Of a stretch of 64,000 nt of DNA, positions 10,150 to 20,322 are shown one piece after another. A program made the translations under genes and the position numbers. Each line of letters opens with the position of its first letter. Position 1 is the first letter of the stretch. Under the pieces are notes generated by a model. It saw nothing but the letters and a program-made list of their open reading frames with translations, was not told the DNA's origin and searched no databases. The DNA lies in the NCBI GenBank assembly GCA_029881435.1, contig JAOUMR010000004.1, positions 1-64,000 of the forward strand, written 5' to 3'. The DNA comes from Nitrospira sp. GTDB taxonomy: Bacteria; Nitrospirota; Nitrospiria; Nitrospirales; Nitrospiraceae.

Positions 10150-11574
10150 CTATCGGGCGATATTGAGGAGGTCACCAGCTCGAATGCGGCTACTGGAAAG
10201 GTTGTTGCGGGCCTTCAGAGTCCGAATGGGAATACCGAATCGGCGGGAGATCTTCTCTAGCGTATCTCCCCCACGAATTCGATACCAGTGAGAAGAACTG
10301 GCCTTCCCCTGTCGAGCTTGCCGAATTTGCCGAGTTTGCCGAGTTTTCCGGACCTGAGTCCGCTGGGGAGGGAACTTGTAGGTTGGAACTCGATCGAGCA
10401 ATTTTAACACCTTGGCGCTCGTCCCGACCGGAACTTTCAAATGATACGCTCTATCGTCAGGAGGCGTCGCGTCCCGACGAAGTTCAGGATTCAGTAATCG
10501 GAGTTCGCTGTACGGAATACCCGTTACGTTGGAAATGGCCCGGAAGTGTAACGGGCGTGTCACGATAACTTCCTCAAACACATGAGGAGCGACCGGAACT
10601 TGGTCGAATCCGTACTGGTCGGGATTCCGCGCAATAATCGTGGCAGCCATGATGCGCGGGACGTATTGCTTGGTCTCCCGCCGAATCAGTTTCGTTCTCG
10701 AAATCTCTGAAAATGATTCCGCCTGGGCCTTATTGAGCGCGCGCCCTACCTTGCCTTCCCCTGCGTTATATGCTGCCATCGCCAAGGGCCACGTCCCAAA
10801 AAGGTCATACAGGTCCCTTAGATAGCGGGCTGCTGCAATCGTTGACTTAATGGGATCTCGCCGTTCGTCCACGTAATGATCGATGCGCAACCCGTAGATC
10901 TTTCCAGTTCCTTTCATGAACTGCCATGGCCCAGTCGCTTTCGCTCGAGAGTAGGCATAGGGATTGAACCCGCTTTCGACAAGGGACAGATGCACGAGGT
11001 CGCTCGGAAGGTCGAATTCGGCAAAGATATCTTCAACCAATGGCCGATAGCGATTGAGGCGGAGAAGCCACTGCTCGAATCGGTCTCGAATTGACGTGTT
11101 AAAGAAACGGATATGGCCTTGGACGGTCTGATCGATGACGACCGGAATGTTATAGACGGGACCTTGATGTTCCTTACTCTCAGTACTCCGCACTGTCTCA
11201 ATTGATTCTGTTTCTGGCGCTTCAGCCTGACCCTCTGTCGCGGGCGTATCAGTGGGCGAGGCCGTCACCTCCGGTTCCAGCTCAGGCTCCAATGGGACCA
11301 GATTAGCGTCGACATCCTCGCTCTCCTGTGCAGCTTCTGTTTCTTCAGGAGGGGTCGACTCTACCGGAGTCGACTCTGCTGACAGGGGCTCTGGAGGAAG
11401 AACTACCTGTTCAAGCGCAGCCGTCTCCTCAGCCCAACTGTTGGGTTGAGCCATCACGACAGCAGCACACATCGCCAGAATCATCACGATCCTCGCGCTC
11501 ACACTCCCGAGAAGTTGTCGTCGGTTCAGCGTCATGGATAGCATCAGTGATGAGCCTATCGATCCAGTGCTCAC
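10150..11574 (-). CDS. mltD: Membrane-bound lytic murein transglycosylase D-like with LysM domain
   Basis: SLT motif LVESGFNPYAYSRAKATGPWQFMKGTGKIYGL; C-terminal LysM (YRIRGGDTLEKISRRFGIPIRTLKARNNL). Confidence 0.85.
   Translation of the reverse strand: MSTGSIGSSLMLSMTLNRRQLLGSVSARIVMILAMCAAVVMAQPNSWAEETAALEQVVLPPEPLSAESTPVESTPPEETEAAQESEDVDANLVPLEPELEPEVTASPTDTPATEGQAEAPETESIETVRSTESKEHQGPVYNIPVVIDQTVQGHIRFFNTSIRDRFEQWLLRLNRYRPLVEDIFAEFDLPSDLVHLSLVESGFNPYAYSRAKATGPWQFMKGTGKIYGLRIDHYVDERRDPIKSTIAAARYLRDLYDLFGTWPLAMAAYNAGEGKVGRALNKAQAESFSEISRTKLIRRETKQYVPRIMAATIIARNPDQYGFDQVPVAPHVFEEVIVTRPLHFRAISNVTGIPYSELRLLNPELRRDATPPDDRAYHLKVPVGTSAKVLKLLDRVPTYKFPPQRTQVRKTRQTRQIRQARQGKASSSHWYRIRGGDTLEKISRRFGIPIRTLKARNNLSSSRIRAGDLLNIAR
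10314..10349. repeat. 9-bp tandem repeat x4 (gaNtttgcc-like) within mltD
   Basis: gagcttgcc gaatttgcc gagtttgcc gagttttcc; encodes the TRQ/IRQ/ARQ linker run. Confidence 0.85.
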
Positions 11575-11830
11575 TTGTCAAGGAATCGGAATAGGCAAAA
11601 TGTGACCACGCGCAGTTCTGAGCCGCGTGGATAGCCAACACGAAATTGCTTCGACCGACGAAGGCTTGCAGAGTGGAAGCCTGAGAGGGAAGCGGGGAAA
11701 GTCCTGATCGCGTCGGTAGTTCCGTCGTTCGATTTCTTGACAGCCTCCCAGCGCAAATGGTAGCGTGCTGCCTCTCCAAACGGCTTATCCCACCAGATTT
11801 ACATGGTTACTTTGTGAGGAGGATTGATCG

Positions 11831-12973
11831 ATGCTGAAGCGCTATCTCTTGGCCCCTGGCCCTACGCCTGTCCCCCCCGAGGTCTTACTGGCGATGGCTC
11901 GCCCGATGATCCATCATCGCGCACCTGAGTTCGACCCGATTTTCGCTCAGGTCCGTGAGGGACTCAAATGGCTGTTTCAAACGCGGAACGATGTCCTGAT
12001 GTTGGCAGCTTCAGGAACAGGGGGCATGGAAGGCTCGGTCTCAAACTTCTTATCACCTGGCGACAAAGCCCTCTATGTCAACGGGGGAAAATTTGGGGAG
12101 CGATGGGGCAAGCTCTGCAAGACATTCGGCGTACAGGCGACCGAGATCAAGGTCGAATGGGGACATGCGGTCAATCCACAACAAGTCGCTGATGCTCTCA
12201 AGAAAGATCCGTCGATCAAAGCCGTGTATGTACAGGCCAGTGAGACGTCGACCGGAGTATCCCATGATGTGAAGGCCCTGGGAGAGATTATCAAGGGCTA
12301 TCAGAACACCATCCTGGTCGTCGATGCCATTACCGCATTGGGCGTATTCGATATTAAGACAGATGCATGGGGCCTAGACGTCGTAATCACCGGCTCCCAG
12401 AAAGCCTTGATGCTGCCTCCCGGCATGGCGTTCGTCAGTGTCAGCGAGAAGGCCTGGGGCTTGGCCGACAAAGCCAAGAATGCCGCATTCTACTTCAACT
12501 TCAAGAAAGAACGGGAAAGTCAGATAAAGAACCAAACCGCATTCACCCCAACCGTCTCACTCATCATCGGCCTACAAGAAGTGTTTCAAATGATGAAGGC
12601 GGAAGGACTCGACACCATGTTTGCTCGGCAAGGTCGGTTGGCTCAAGCCATGCGCGAAGGTGTGAAGGCCGCTGGAATGACCCTATTTCCAAAAGAATCT
12701 CCCAGCGATGCCCTGACGGCCGTCTGCGCACCGGATGGAGTCGACGGGCAGGCGATCTATAAGAACCTCCGTGTGCAGTACGGCATGACGGCAGCAGGCG
12801 GCCAGGATCACCTCAAGGGAAAGATCTTTCGGCTCTCCCACATGGGCTATGCTGATTCCTTTGATGTCATCACAGCCTTAGCCGCCACCGAGATGGTATT
12901 GAAGGGGCTCGGGCATCCGGTCAAACTGGGTAGTGGTGTCGGAAAAGCCCAGGAACTCTTATTGGCACAGTAA
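11831..12973 (+). CDS. Class V aminotransferase (alanine-glyoxylate/serine-glyoxylate type)
   Basis: LLAPGPTPVPPEVL, HHRAPEFDPIF, AASGTGGMEGSVSN, DAITALGVFD, GSQKALMLPPGMAF. Confidence 0.85.
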   Translation: MLKRYLLAPGPTPVPPEVLLAMARPMIHHRAPEFDPIFAQVREGLKWLFQTRNDVLMLAASGTGGMEGSVSNFLSPGDKALYVNGGKFGERWGKLCKTFGVQATEIKVEWGHAVNPQQVADALKKDPSIKAVYVQASETSTGVSHDVKALGEIIKGYQNTILVVDAITALGVFDIKTDAWGLDVVITGSQKALMLPPGMAFVSVSEKAWGLADKAKNAAFYFNFKKERESQIKNQTAFTPTVSLIIGLQEVFQMMKAEGLDTMFARQGRLAQAMREGVKAAGMTLFPKESPSDALTAVCAPDGVDGQAIYKNLRVQYGMTAAGGQDHLKGKIFRLSHMGYADSFDVITALAATEMVLKGLGHPVKLGSGVGKAQELLLAQ

Positions 12974-12989
12974 CCATCGCGAGGATGAC

Positions 12990-14588
12990 ATGGCCCCAGC
13001 AGGCATGAAGATTTTGATCAGCGACAGCTTGTCGAAGCAAGGAGTGGAGGTGCTCGAGAAGGCAGGATTCACAGTGGTGGTGAAATCCAAAATGCCGAAG
13101 GAAGAGCTCTTCACAGAGATCAAGGATGCCGACGGTTTGATCGTGCGATCCGGCACGAAGGTGACGGCGGAACTCATTGCTGCCGCCGACAAACTCAAGG
13201 TCGTCGGGCGGGCTGGATCAGGCCTGGACAACGTCGACACACCGGCGGCTACACGCCGAGGAATTGTCGTGATGAATACCCCGGGCGGCAACACGGTCAC
13301 CACGGCCGAGCACACGATGTCGATGATCTGTGCCATGAGCCGACGCATCCCACAGGCGACCGCTTCCGTCAAAGCAGGGAAATGGGAAAAAGACAAGTTC
13401 ATGGGAGTCGAGCTCTACAACAAAGTGCTTGGCATCGTCGGCGCCGGACAGATCGGGAGCCACCTGACCAAGATGGCCCAAGGCATCGGTATGAGCGTCG
13501 TCGCGTTCGACCCGTATCTGGCTCCTGAGCGAGCCGAGCGAATGGGCGTCACGATGGTGGATCTCGACGAACTCTTCCGCCGAGCCGACATTATTTCAGT
13601 TCATACTCCGCTCACCCCAGAAACACGTGGGATCATCAATGCGCAGGCGATTGCCAAGATGAAACCCGGGGTTTTGATCGTGAACTGCGCCCGAGGCGGC
13701 ATCATCAATGAAGGCGACTTGTGTGAAGCCTTGAAAACCAAACGTGTGGGCGCCGCCGCCTTTGACGTCTTTGAAGAAGAACCTGTCAAGCCGGACAATC
13801 CGCTGCTGGCGCTGGACAACTTCATCTGCACTCCCCACATCGGGGCCCAAACGACTGAAGCCCAGGAAAATGTCGCGATCGGCATCGCAGAGCAGATCGT
13901 CGACTACTTTACGAAAGGCGTGGCCAAAGGCGCCGTCAATATTCCTTCGGTTGCTCCAGAATTGTTGCCTCGGCTCCAACCCTATCTCACACTGGCCGAA
14001 AAACTCGGCTCGCTCCAGACACAACTCGTTCAAGCAGGAACCGAACGGGTCGTGGTGGAATATAGCGGGGAAGTCGCCACACTCTCGGTCGCCCCCTTGA
14101 CCATCGCGGTCTTAAAAGGCTTGCTCAATCCAATCATGCAACACCCGGTAAATTATGTGAACGCGCCGCTCGTCGCAAAGGAGCGCGGCATCGAAGTCAA
14201 AGAAATCAAGAGCACGGATGCAGGAGATTTCACGAGTCTCATCCGAGTTCGGGTTGAAGCCGGCAAACTGTCACACCAGGTCGCAGGGACGCTCTATCAC
14301 AAGAAAGAGGCCCGAATCACAGAGATCGACCAATTCAAGGTGGAAGTCGTACCGGAAGGACACATGTTGTTCATACACAATGTCGATCGTCCGGGCGTGA
14401 TTGGGATGGTCGGGAAGGTCTTGGGAGATCAAGGCATTAACATCCTTCGGATGCAGTGCGCCTTGGAGAAGCGAGGAGGGGATGCCTTGCTGATCATCGG
14501 CTCCGATGCGGAATTTCCATCGTCAGCATTGGACCAAATCCGCTCGAGCGCAAACATTCTGTCCGTCAAGATTGCAAACCTCTCATAA
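12990..14588 (+). CDS. serA: D-3-phosphoglycerate dehydrogenase with C-terminal ACT domain
   Basis: Start moved to MAPAGMKILISD; GRAGSGLDNVD, GAGQIGSHL, NCARGGIINEGDL, ACT-like MLFIHNVDRPGVIGMVGKVLG. Confidence 0.92.
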   Translation: MAPAGMKILISDSLSKQGVEVLEKAGFTVVVKSKMPKEELFTEIKDADGLIVRSGTKVTAELIAAADKLKVVGRAGSGLDNVDTPAATRRGIVVMNTPGGNTVTTAEHTMSMICAMSRRIPQATASVKAGKWEKDKFMGVELYNKVLGIVGAGQIGSHLTKMAQGIGMSVVAFDPYLAPERAERMGVTMVDLDELFRRADIISVHTPLTPETRGIINAQAIAKMKPGVLIVNCARGGIINEGDLCEALKTKRVGAAAFDVFEEEPVKPDNPLLALDNFICTPHIGAQTTEAQENVAIGIAEQIVDYFTKGVAKGAVNIPSVAPELLPRLQPYLTLAEKLGSLQTQLVQAGTERVVVEYSGEVATLSVAPLTIAVLKGLLNPIMQHPVNYVNAPLVAKERGIEVKEIKSTDAGDFTSLIRVRVEAGKLSHQVAGTLYHKKEARITEIDQFKVEVVPEGHMLFIHNVDRPGVIGMVGKVLGDQGINILRMQCALEKRGGDALLIIGSDAEFPSSALDQIRSSANILSVKIANLS

Positions 14589-14612
14589 TCAGCTCAACAT
14601 TATTAGGTTGTT

Positions 14613-16004
14613 ATGGCCTCTGCTCCTCCGACGCGTCGTCTTTCTTCGGGGGAGCGTGCTCCGTCGCGTGAGCATGCCTTGGTTCCGGTGGGAATGGCGA
14701 CCATCCTCCCGGAGGCTGCCCGCCACGTCAGGCAGCTCGAGTCCGAGCTGCTCAGATACTTCTACCATTATGGATACGACGAAATTATCCTCCCGACGTT
14801 CGAATATTGTGACGTCCTTGCGCCAGGCCTCGAGCCGACACTACTAGAAAACTCCTACAAGATCGTTGATCGGACGACCGGCCGTATTCTGCTCCTGAGA
14901 CCCGACGTCACAGCACAAATCGCGCGAACGGTTGCAATGGGCATGCTCGGCACTCACTTGCCGTTGCGGTTATCGTACCGGGCCACCGTCTTTCGCTATG
15001 AGCCAGAACATGTCGGCCGTGATCGTGAACTCTTTCAAGTCGGAGCGGAACTGATCGGAGCTGATGACCTTTCCGCCGATTGTGAGATCATCATGCTGAT
15101 GATCGAAAGCCTGCGGCAGGTCGGATTACCTTCCTTTAAGATCTCACTCGGACACGTTGGGTTTTTCAAAGGACTGCTTGTGCGCGCTGGGCTATCTGCG
15201 GAAGGCCAAAAGCTGGCGGAGCAGGCGGCGGCCAGAAAGGATTTCCCCTGGCTGGGAGAAATTCTCGCACGGGAGCGAGTCGGCAAGCGATCCGCGCAGG
15301 CGATTTTAGATACGTTGGAGCTATGCGGAACAGCGGAGGTCCTCTCAAAAGGGCGCGCCTTGGCCAGGGGCGAACAACCACTCGTCCACGCATTGGACAG
15401 ATTGGCTCAGGTCTACGAGAGACTCTGCTCGATGGGTTTCCAGAATGTCGTGCTACTGGACCTCGGAGAGTTCAGAGGATTTGATTATTACGATGGAATT
15501 GTCTTTGATGTCTTCACGGACGGGATTGGGATAGAGCTAGGCGGTGGCGGGCGCTACGACCACTTAATTGGACGCTTTGGTCGTGACATTCCATCGACTG
15601 GATTTGCGCTCAACGTTGATCGGCTCTTCCGTGGGCTGAACCGAGTCGACCCTGCCCGAACGATGACGTCAGCGGTCCTGGCGGTCGGTCCTGTTGCGAT
15701 GATGAAGGAACTCGTATCGCTCACCCGACAACTGCGCCAGGCAGGTGTTCGTGTCATTCAACGAGCCGTGACCGCGTCGGGCCAAGATCTAGTCAGTGCA
15801 GCCGCCGATGTGGGACTCCAAGCCGAAATCCCTACCACCATCGTGATGGGAACGGACCAACGGAATCGCGGGCACGTTGTCGTCCTACAATTCCGCCAAC
15901 CGATGGGTGATGGAAGGGCCGGCCGTTCTCCTCTTCACAGGAAAACGATGTCGATGAGCGAGTTTATTGCGAGCCTACGCACTGACCGAAAAGGGGTGTC
16001 ATGA
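14613..16004 (+). CDS. hisZ: ATP phosphoribosyltransferase regulatory subunit HisZ (class II aaRS-like)
   Basis: LLRPDVTAQIAR, YRATVFRYEPEHVGRDRELFQVGAELIG, GFDYYDGIVFDVFTDGIGIELGGGGRYD. Confidence 0.8.
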   Translation: MASAPPTRRLSSGERAPSREHALVPVGMATILPEAARHVRQLESELLRYFYHYGYDEIILPTFEYCDVLAPGLEPTLLENSYKIVDRTTGRILLLRPDVTAQIARTVAMGMLGTHLPLRLSYRATVFRYEPEHVGRDRELFQVGAELIGADDLSADCEIIMLMIESLRQVGLPSFKISLGHVGFFKGLLVRAGLSAEGQKLAEQAAARKDFPWLGEILARERVGKRSAQAILDTLELCGTAEVLSKGRALARGEQPLVHALDRLAQVYERLCSMGFQNVVLLDLGEFRGFDYYDGIVFDVFTDGIGIELGGGGRYDHLIGRFGRDIPSTGFALNVDRLFRGLNRVDPARTMTSAVLAVGPVAMMKELVSLTRQLRQAGVRVIQRAVTASGQDLVSAAADVGLQAEIPTTIVMGTDQRNRGHVVVLQFRQPMGDGRAGRSPLHRKTMSMSEFIASLRTDRKGVS

Positions 16005-17353
16005 AATCTGCTGGCGCGGTTGATCTCTCTCAACCAAAGCTCCCGCCACAGAATCTGGAGGCAGAGCAGTCTGTGCTTGGGGCCATCCTTCTCGATAACG
16101 CAGCGATGCCAAAGGCGATGGAACTGCTCGTCGAAGAAGATTTCTATCGGACGGCTCACAAACGAATCTACCAAGCCATGCTGGAGTTGTCTGACACTGG
16201 CGAAGTGATCGATCAAATCACATTGACCGAACGGCTCAAGTCACGCGGAGAGCTGGAGGCGATCGGAGGCGCCGCCTTTCTCGCGGAACTCGTCCAGATT
16301 GTCGCAAGCTCGGCCAACATTCGATACCACTGCAAGATCGTCCGCGATAAGGCAGTGGCTCGTCAGCTGATTAGCACCTCAACGGAAGTGTTGACCAGAG
16401 GGTATGAAGGGACCGCCTCTATCGATGACCTTCTCGATTTTGCCGAACGATCGGTCTTCAGCATTGCACAAGGCAAGCTCGATCGTGCGTTCAGTCCGAT
16501 CAGTCAGGTCATCAAAGAGAGTCTGGATGTCATCGACAAGCTGTCAAAACGAAAGGAACACGTCACTGGTGTCCCGACCGGCTACTATGACCTTGACGAT
16601 ATTACTGCCGGGCTTCAAGCTTCCGACTTGGTGGTGGTGGCTGGACGCCCCAGCATGGGGAAAACGAGCCTGGCATTAGGGTTTGCCACCCATGCCGCCA
16701 TCCATGCCAATACCGTCGTCGGCATTTTCAGCCTGGAAATGTCCAAGCCCCAGATCGTGCTGCGCATGCTCAGTTCCGAAGCGCGGGTAGATTCACACGC
16801 ACTACGCACGGGAAAGCTTCAAAAAGAAGATTGGTGGCGTTTGGCAGAAGCCGCGGGACGGTTGGAGCAGGCCCCGATCTTCATCGATGACACCGGTGGG
16901 ATTACCGTTCAACAGATGCGCGGCAAAGCCCGCCGACTCAAGGCTGAAAAAGGGCTCGATCTGCTCATCGTGGATTATTTGCAGCTCATGCAAGGCCGAA
17001 GCGATTCTGAATCCCGTCAACAGGAAATCTCCGATATCTCCCGCTCGTTGAAAGCGTTAGCCAAGGAACTCAATGTGCCGGTGGTCGCCTTGTCGCAGCT
17101 GAGCCGGGCCGTGGAGGCGCGCAAGCCTCCGATCCCCATGCTGGCAGATCTCCGGGAGAGCGGAGCTATTGAACAAGATGCTGATGTGGTTATGTTTATC
17201 TACCGGGAAGATGTCTACGACCAGAATTCTGAACGCAAGGGGATCGCCGATATCATCGTGAGCAAACATCGCAATGGGCCCATCGGAAAGCGAGAACTGT
17301 TTTTCCAGGACCGTTTTGCCAAATTTGAAAGCCTTGATCTGCGCGAAGCCTAA
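16001..17353 (+). CDS. dnaB: Replicative DNA helicase DnaB
   Basis: PPQNLEAEQSVLGAIL, AGRPSMGKTSLALG, DYLQLM, ADLRESGAIEQDADVVMFIYRE. 4-bp overlap with hisZ. Confidence 0.95.
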   Translation: MKSAGAVDLSQPKLPPQNLEAEQSVLGAILLDNAAMPKAMELLVEEDFYRTAHKRIYQAMLELSDTGEVIDQITLTERLKSRGELEAIGGAAFLAELVQIVASSANIRYHCKIVRDKAVARQLISTSTEVLTRGYEGTASIDDLLDFAERSVFSIAQGKLDRAFSPISQVIKESLDVIDKLSKRKEHVTGVPTGYYDLDDITAGLQASDLVVVAGRPSMGKTSLALGFATHAAIHANTVVGIFSLEMSKPQIVLRMLSSEARVDSHALRTGKLQKEDWWRLAEAAGRLEQAPIFIDDTGGITVQQMRGKARRLKAEKGLDLLIVDYLQLMQGRSDSESRQQEISDISRSLKALAKELNVPVVALSQLSRAVEARKPPIPMLADLRESGAIEQDADVVMFIYREDVYDQNSERKGIADIIVSKHRNGPIGKRELFFQDRFAKFESLDLREA

Positions 17354-17445
17354 CCCTGGTTTGCGCAACGTTCCAACAGTCGGTATAATCGTTCGTGTTG
17401 CTCCTTTAGCCCACATCCGAACAAACGCCTGTAGGGGCACCTCGC

Positions 17446-19293
17446 ATGGTTTGGAACAGACGATCTTCTGGGCATGACCTCACGGTCTTTGCGATCAAAC
17501 TGATCATCCTCTTTCTTCCCTGTGTCCTCGCGGCTTGCGCGACCGCAACTCAGCCGCAACAGACGGCACCGCCACCGCCCGCAACGGCACAGCAACCTCC
17601 ACAGGCCGCCCCAGAATCTGATGCCACCTATCATTTCATGATGGGACACCAAGCCGAGCTGGCCCAAGATCTTGATACCGCCTTGAAGGAATACCAGGCT
17701 GCCCTGAAAGCCGATCCCACATCACAAGAAGTCAAATCACGCCTGGCAGCCTTGCACTTTGCACTTGGTGATATGACTCAAGCCGTACAGTATGCCGAGG
17801 ACGTTGGACAGGGTACGGGACACGAGCCGCAGCTCTTGACGCAGATGGCCGGCATTCTCGCCAGTGCAGGGAAGCCTGAGACTGCTATCGAGTTATTAGA
17901 TAAAGCAATCGCGATCAACCCGGAGCGGGGAGAATCGTACTTTCCCAAGAGTCTCATCTTACTGAATCAAAAACGAATCGCCGAATCAGAACAAGTAGCC
18001 AAGAAAGGCTTGCAATATGCCGCAGACTCACCAATCGGCTATTACTACTTAGGTCGTATTTCCATTGAAGCCGGAAACATGGAACAAGCCTTGTCCAGCT
18101 TCGATCGCGCCATCAGTGTGAACCCGTCATTCGAGCCGGCGTATCTCGCTCAAGCGTCAGTCCACGAATCGCGCCAAGAGAAAGATAAAGCGATTGCTGT
18201 TCTGAAACTCTACCTCCATCAAGTGAATCCGAGAAACCGTGAAGTTCGTCAGCATCTGATCCAATTGTATATCGCGACCAAAGACTACGCCGGAGGTCTT
18301 GCGGAGTTGGAAACGATGTTGGAAGACAACCCCGGCGATCTGGATGCTCAATTACGGATGGCGCTGATCTATGGAGAGAAGAAAGAATTTTCAAAGGCGA
18401 TCGCTCAGTTGACCGACATTTTGAAGGTCAAACCGGCTGAATTAAAAGTGCGCGACTACCTTGGGTATCTATACGAAGAGACCAAGGACTTACCCAAGGC
18501 GATGGAGACCTATCGCTACAATCTCCACCTGGATCCAAGATTCGCCGACAGCCACATTCACCTCGGCGTCCTCCTCTATCGGCTCAAACAGTTTCCTGAA
18601 GCTGTCACGCATCTGGACGAAGCTGTTCAATTGATGCCGAAACAGCCTGAGCCACACATCGTATTGGGCTTAGCCCATCTTCAAAGTGAGCAATTCGAGA
18701 AGGCTTCGCAGGCGTTTCAAGAGGGGATTCGGCATAACCCCAAGAACGCCGATCTCCATTTCAATCTCGGCACAGCCTACGACAAACTGAATCGGTTTGA
18801 TGACGTGGAGCGTGCGATGGAAACTGCGCTTTCACTCGACCCCCATCATGCCGATGCCTTGAACTATCTCGGATATAGTTACGCGGAGCGAGACATGAAG
18901 ATCGATCAGGCACTGTCGCTTACAAAGCGAGCCGTGGCACTTAAACCGGAAAATGGATACTACGTCGATAGTCTTGGCTGGGCGTTCTATAAATCAGGAT
19001 TGCTCTCAGAAGCCCTCACCGAAATCAAGCGAGCCGTCTCGCTTGTCGGCGATGACCCCGTGATCTATGAGCATCTTGGAGAAGTCTACATGAAGCAGCA
19101 TAAGATGACGGATGCTCGTGATGCTTGGCTCCATTCGCTGGAACTCGATCCCTCCAATGAAAAATTGCTCCAACGCTTTCGCGAGCAGGGTATGGCCAAC
19201 CCAGCCTACGAAGACCGGATTCAACAGGCCAAGCGCCGTGTTTCAGAGAAAGCGCAAAGTCCCCAAACCACTCCTCAAACCCATCCTGACTGA
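17446..19293 (+). CDS. Lipoprotein with multiple TPR repeats
   Basis: Lipobox VLAAC; repeated A..Y..AL..P TPR units throughout 615 aa. Confidence 0.85.
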   Translation: MVWNRRSSGHDLTVFAIKLIILFLPCVLAACATATQPQQTAPPPPATAQQPPQAAPESDATYHFMMGHQAELAQDLDTALKEYQAALKADPTSQEVKSRLAALHFALGDMTQAVQYAEDVGQGTGHEPQLLTQMAGILASAGKPETAIELLDKAIAINPERGESYFPKSLILLNQKRIAESEQVAKKGLQYAADSPIGYYYLGRISIEAGNMEQALSSFDRAISVNPSFEPAYLAQASVHESRQEKDKAIAVLKLYLHQVNPRNREVRQHLIQLYIATKDYAGGLAELETMLEDNPGDLDAQLRMALIYGEKKEFSKAIAQLTDILKVKPAELKVRDYLGYLYEETKDLPKAMETYRYNLHLDPRFADSHIHLGVLLYRLKQFPEAVTHLDEAVQLMPKQPEPHIVLGLAHLQSEQFEKASQAFQEGIRHNPKNADLHFNLGTAYDKLNRFDDVERAMETALSLDPHHADALNYLGYSYAERDMKIDQALSLTKRAVALKPENGYYVDSLGWAFYKSGLLSEALTEIKRAVSLVGDDPVIYEHLGEVYMKQHKMTDARDAWLHSLELDPSNEKLLQRFREQGMANPAYEDRIQQAKRRVSEKAQSPQTTPQTHPD

Positions 19294-19525
19294 TCACTGA
19301 TCCTAGCGGGAAGCACTCTGCTTCTCCCACAGACTCGAACCCCTCTCTCAATATTGATAAGAAGGATGCCTACCTCGTGAGGGCAGCCACCGAGTGCCAA
19401 TTCTTGGCAGTCCCGAGCAGTTTATGGGAAGACGTGGAGGCTCACCCCCAGCCAATCCTCTGCCGAGTTTTCGTAACTTGTTGCATCATCAAGGATTACT
19501 GGTACGCTAGGCCTTGTCACTGACC

Positions 19526-19539
19526 GGCACCAAACCTGC
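19526..19539 (+). promoter_or_regulatory. Putative sigma-54 (-24/-12) promoter of pilA
   Basis: ccGGCACcaaacctGCta, GG-N10-GC spacing, about 83 nt upstream of the pilA ATG. Confidence 0.55.
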
Positions 19540-19621
19540 TATAGGCACAGGCAGGCGGCAACACAGGCGCCGCAGATGATCAACCGGGCCGTCAGTGAAC
19601 CATCAACAAGGAGGCAGTACG

Positions 19622-20248
19622 ATGTTTAAGTCGCTCCGCAAACAAGAGGGTTTTACCCTCATCGAGTTGATGATCGTCGTGGCGATCATCGGGATCCTGG
19701 CGGCCATCGCCATTCCCAACTTCCTGCAGTATCAGATGAAGTCTCGGCAGTCCGAGGCCAAAACGAACCTTGGCGCCATTAAGACGTCCGAGGTGTCCTG
19801 GCAAGGTGAGCGTGGGTGTTTCCTGACGGTTGCTTTAGCACCGGCTAATGCACCGGCAGCGGGTACCAAGACCCAACCACAGAACTGGAACTTGGCTGGA
19901 TCGGCATGGCTTATTCCCACTCCTGCAGCCGGTACCGGATGGTGCGTCGGTGGTGCTGGTGCCGGTGTATCGTTAGGTACATTTGCCAATCTTGGATTCC
20001 AGGCAACTGGGAACGTCATGTACCAGTACGCGACCGGAACCTATGCCGCTTCACATACCTCTTGTCTGGGACCCACTGCTGCCCCTGCTGCATTGATTAC
20101 TTCAGAGACTGGGGCCGTGGATGTTGGCCCGACAGCAGCCGGGTTCAGAGCGACAGCCGTGAGCAATCTGGACGGAGATGCTAACCTCTCGGTCTGGGCC
20201 TCAGCTGATAGCACGGGTGCATCAGATTGCGTACCCGGCTTCTTCTAA
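19622..20248 (+). CDS. pilA: Type IV pilin
   Basis: Start at [38 protein letters not shown] (prepilin peptidase site G|FTLIE); SD aaggagg upstream. Confidence 0.93.
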   Translation: MFKSLRKQEGFTLIELMIVVAIIGILAAIAIPNFLQYQMKSRQSEAKTNLGAIKTSEVSWQGERGCFLTVALAPANAPAAGTKTQPQNWNLAGSAWLIPTPAAGTGWCVGGAGAGVSLGTFANLGFQATGNVMYQYATGTYAASHTSCLGPTAAPAALITSETGAVDVGPTAAGFRATAVSNLDGDANLSVWASADSTGASDCVPGFF

Positions 20249-20275
20249 GAAGAGGTAGGTCCTGAGTGCGCGAGT

Positions 20276-20305
20276 GTCCCGCCGACTGACACCAGTCGGC
20301 GGGAC
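20276..20305 (+). terminator. Strong GC hairpin after pilA (no U-tract)
   Basis: gtcccgccgactg-acac-cagtcggcgggac: perfect 13-bp stem, 4-nt loop. Confidence 0.55.
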
Positions 20306-20322
20306 CTCGTGCATTTAGGGAT

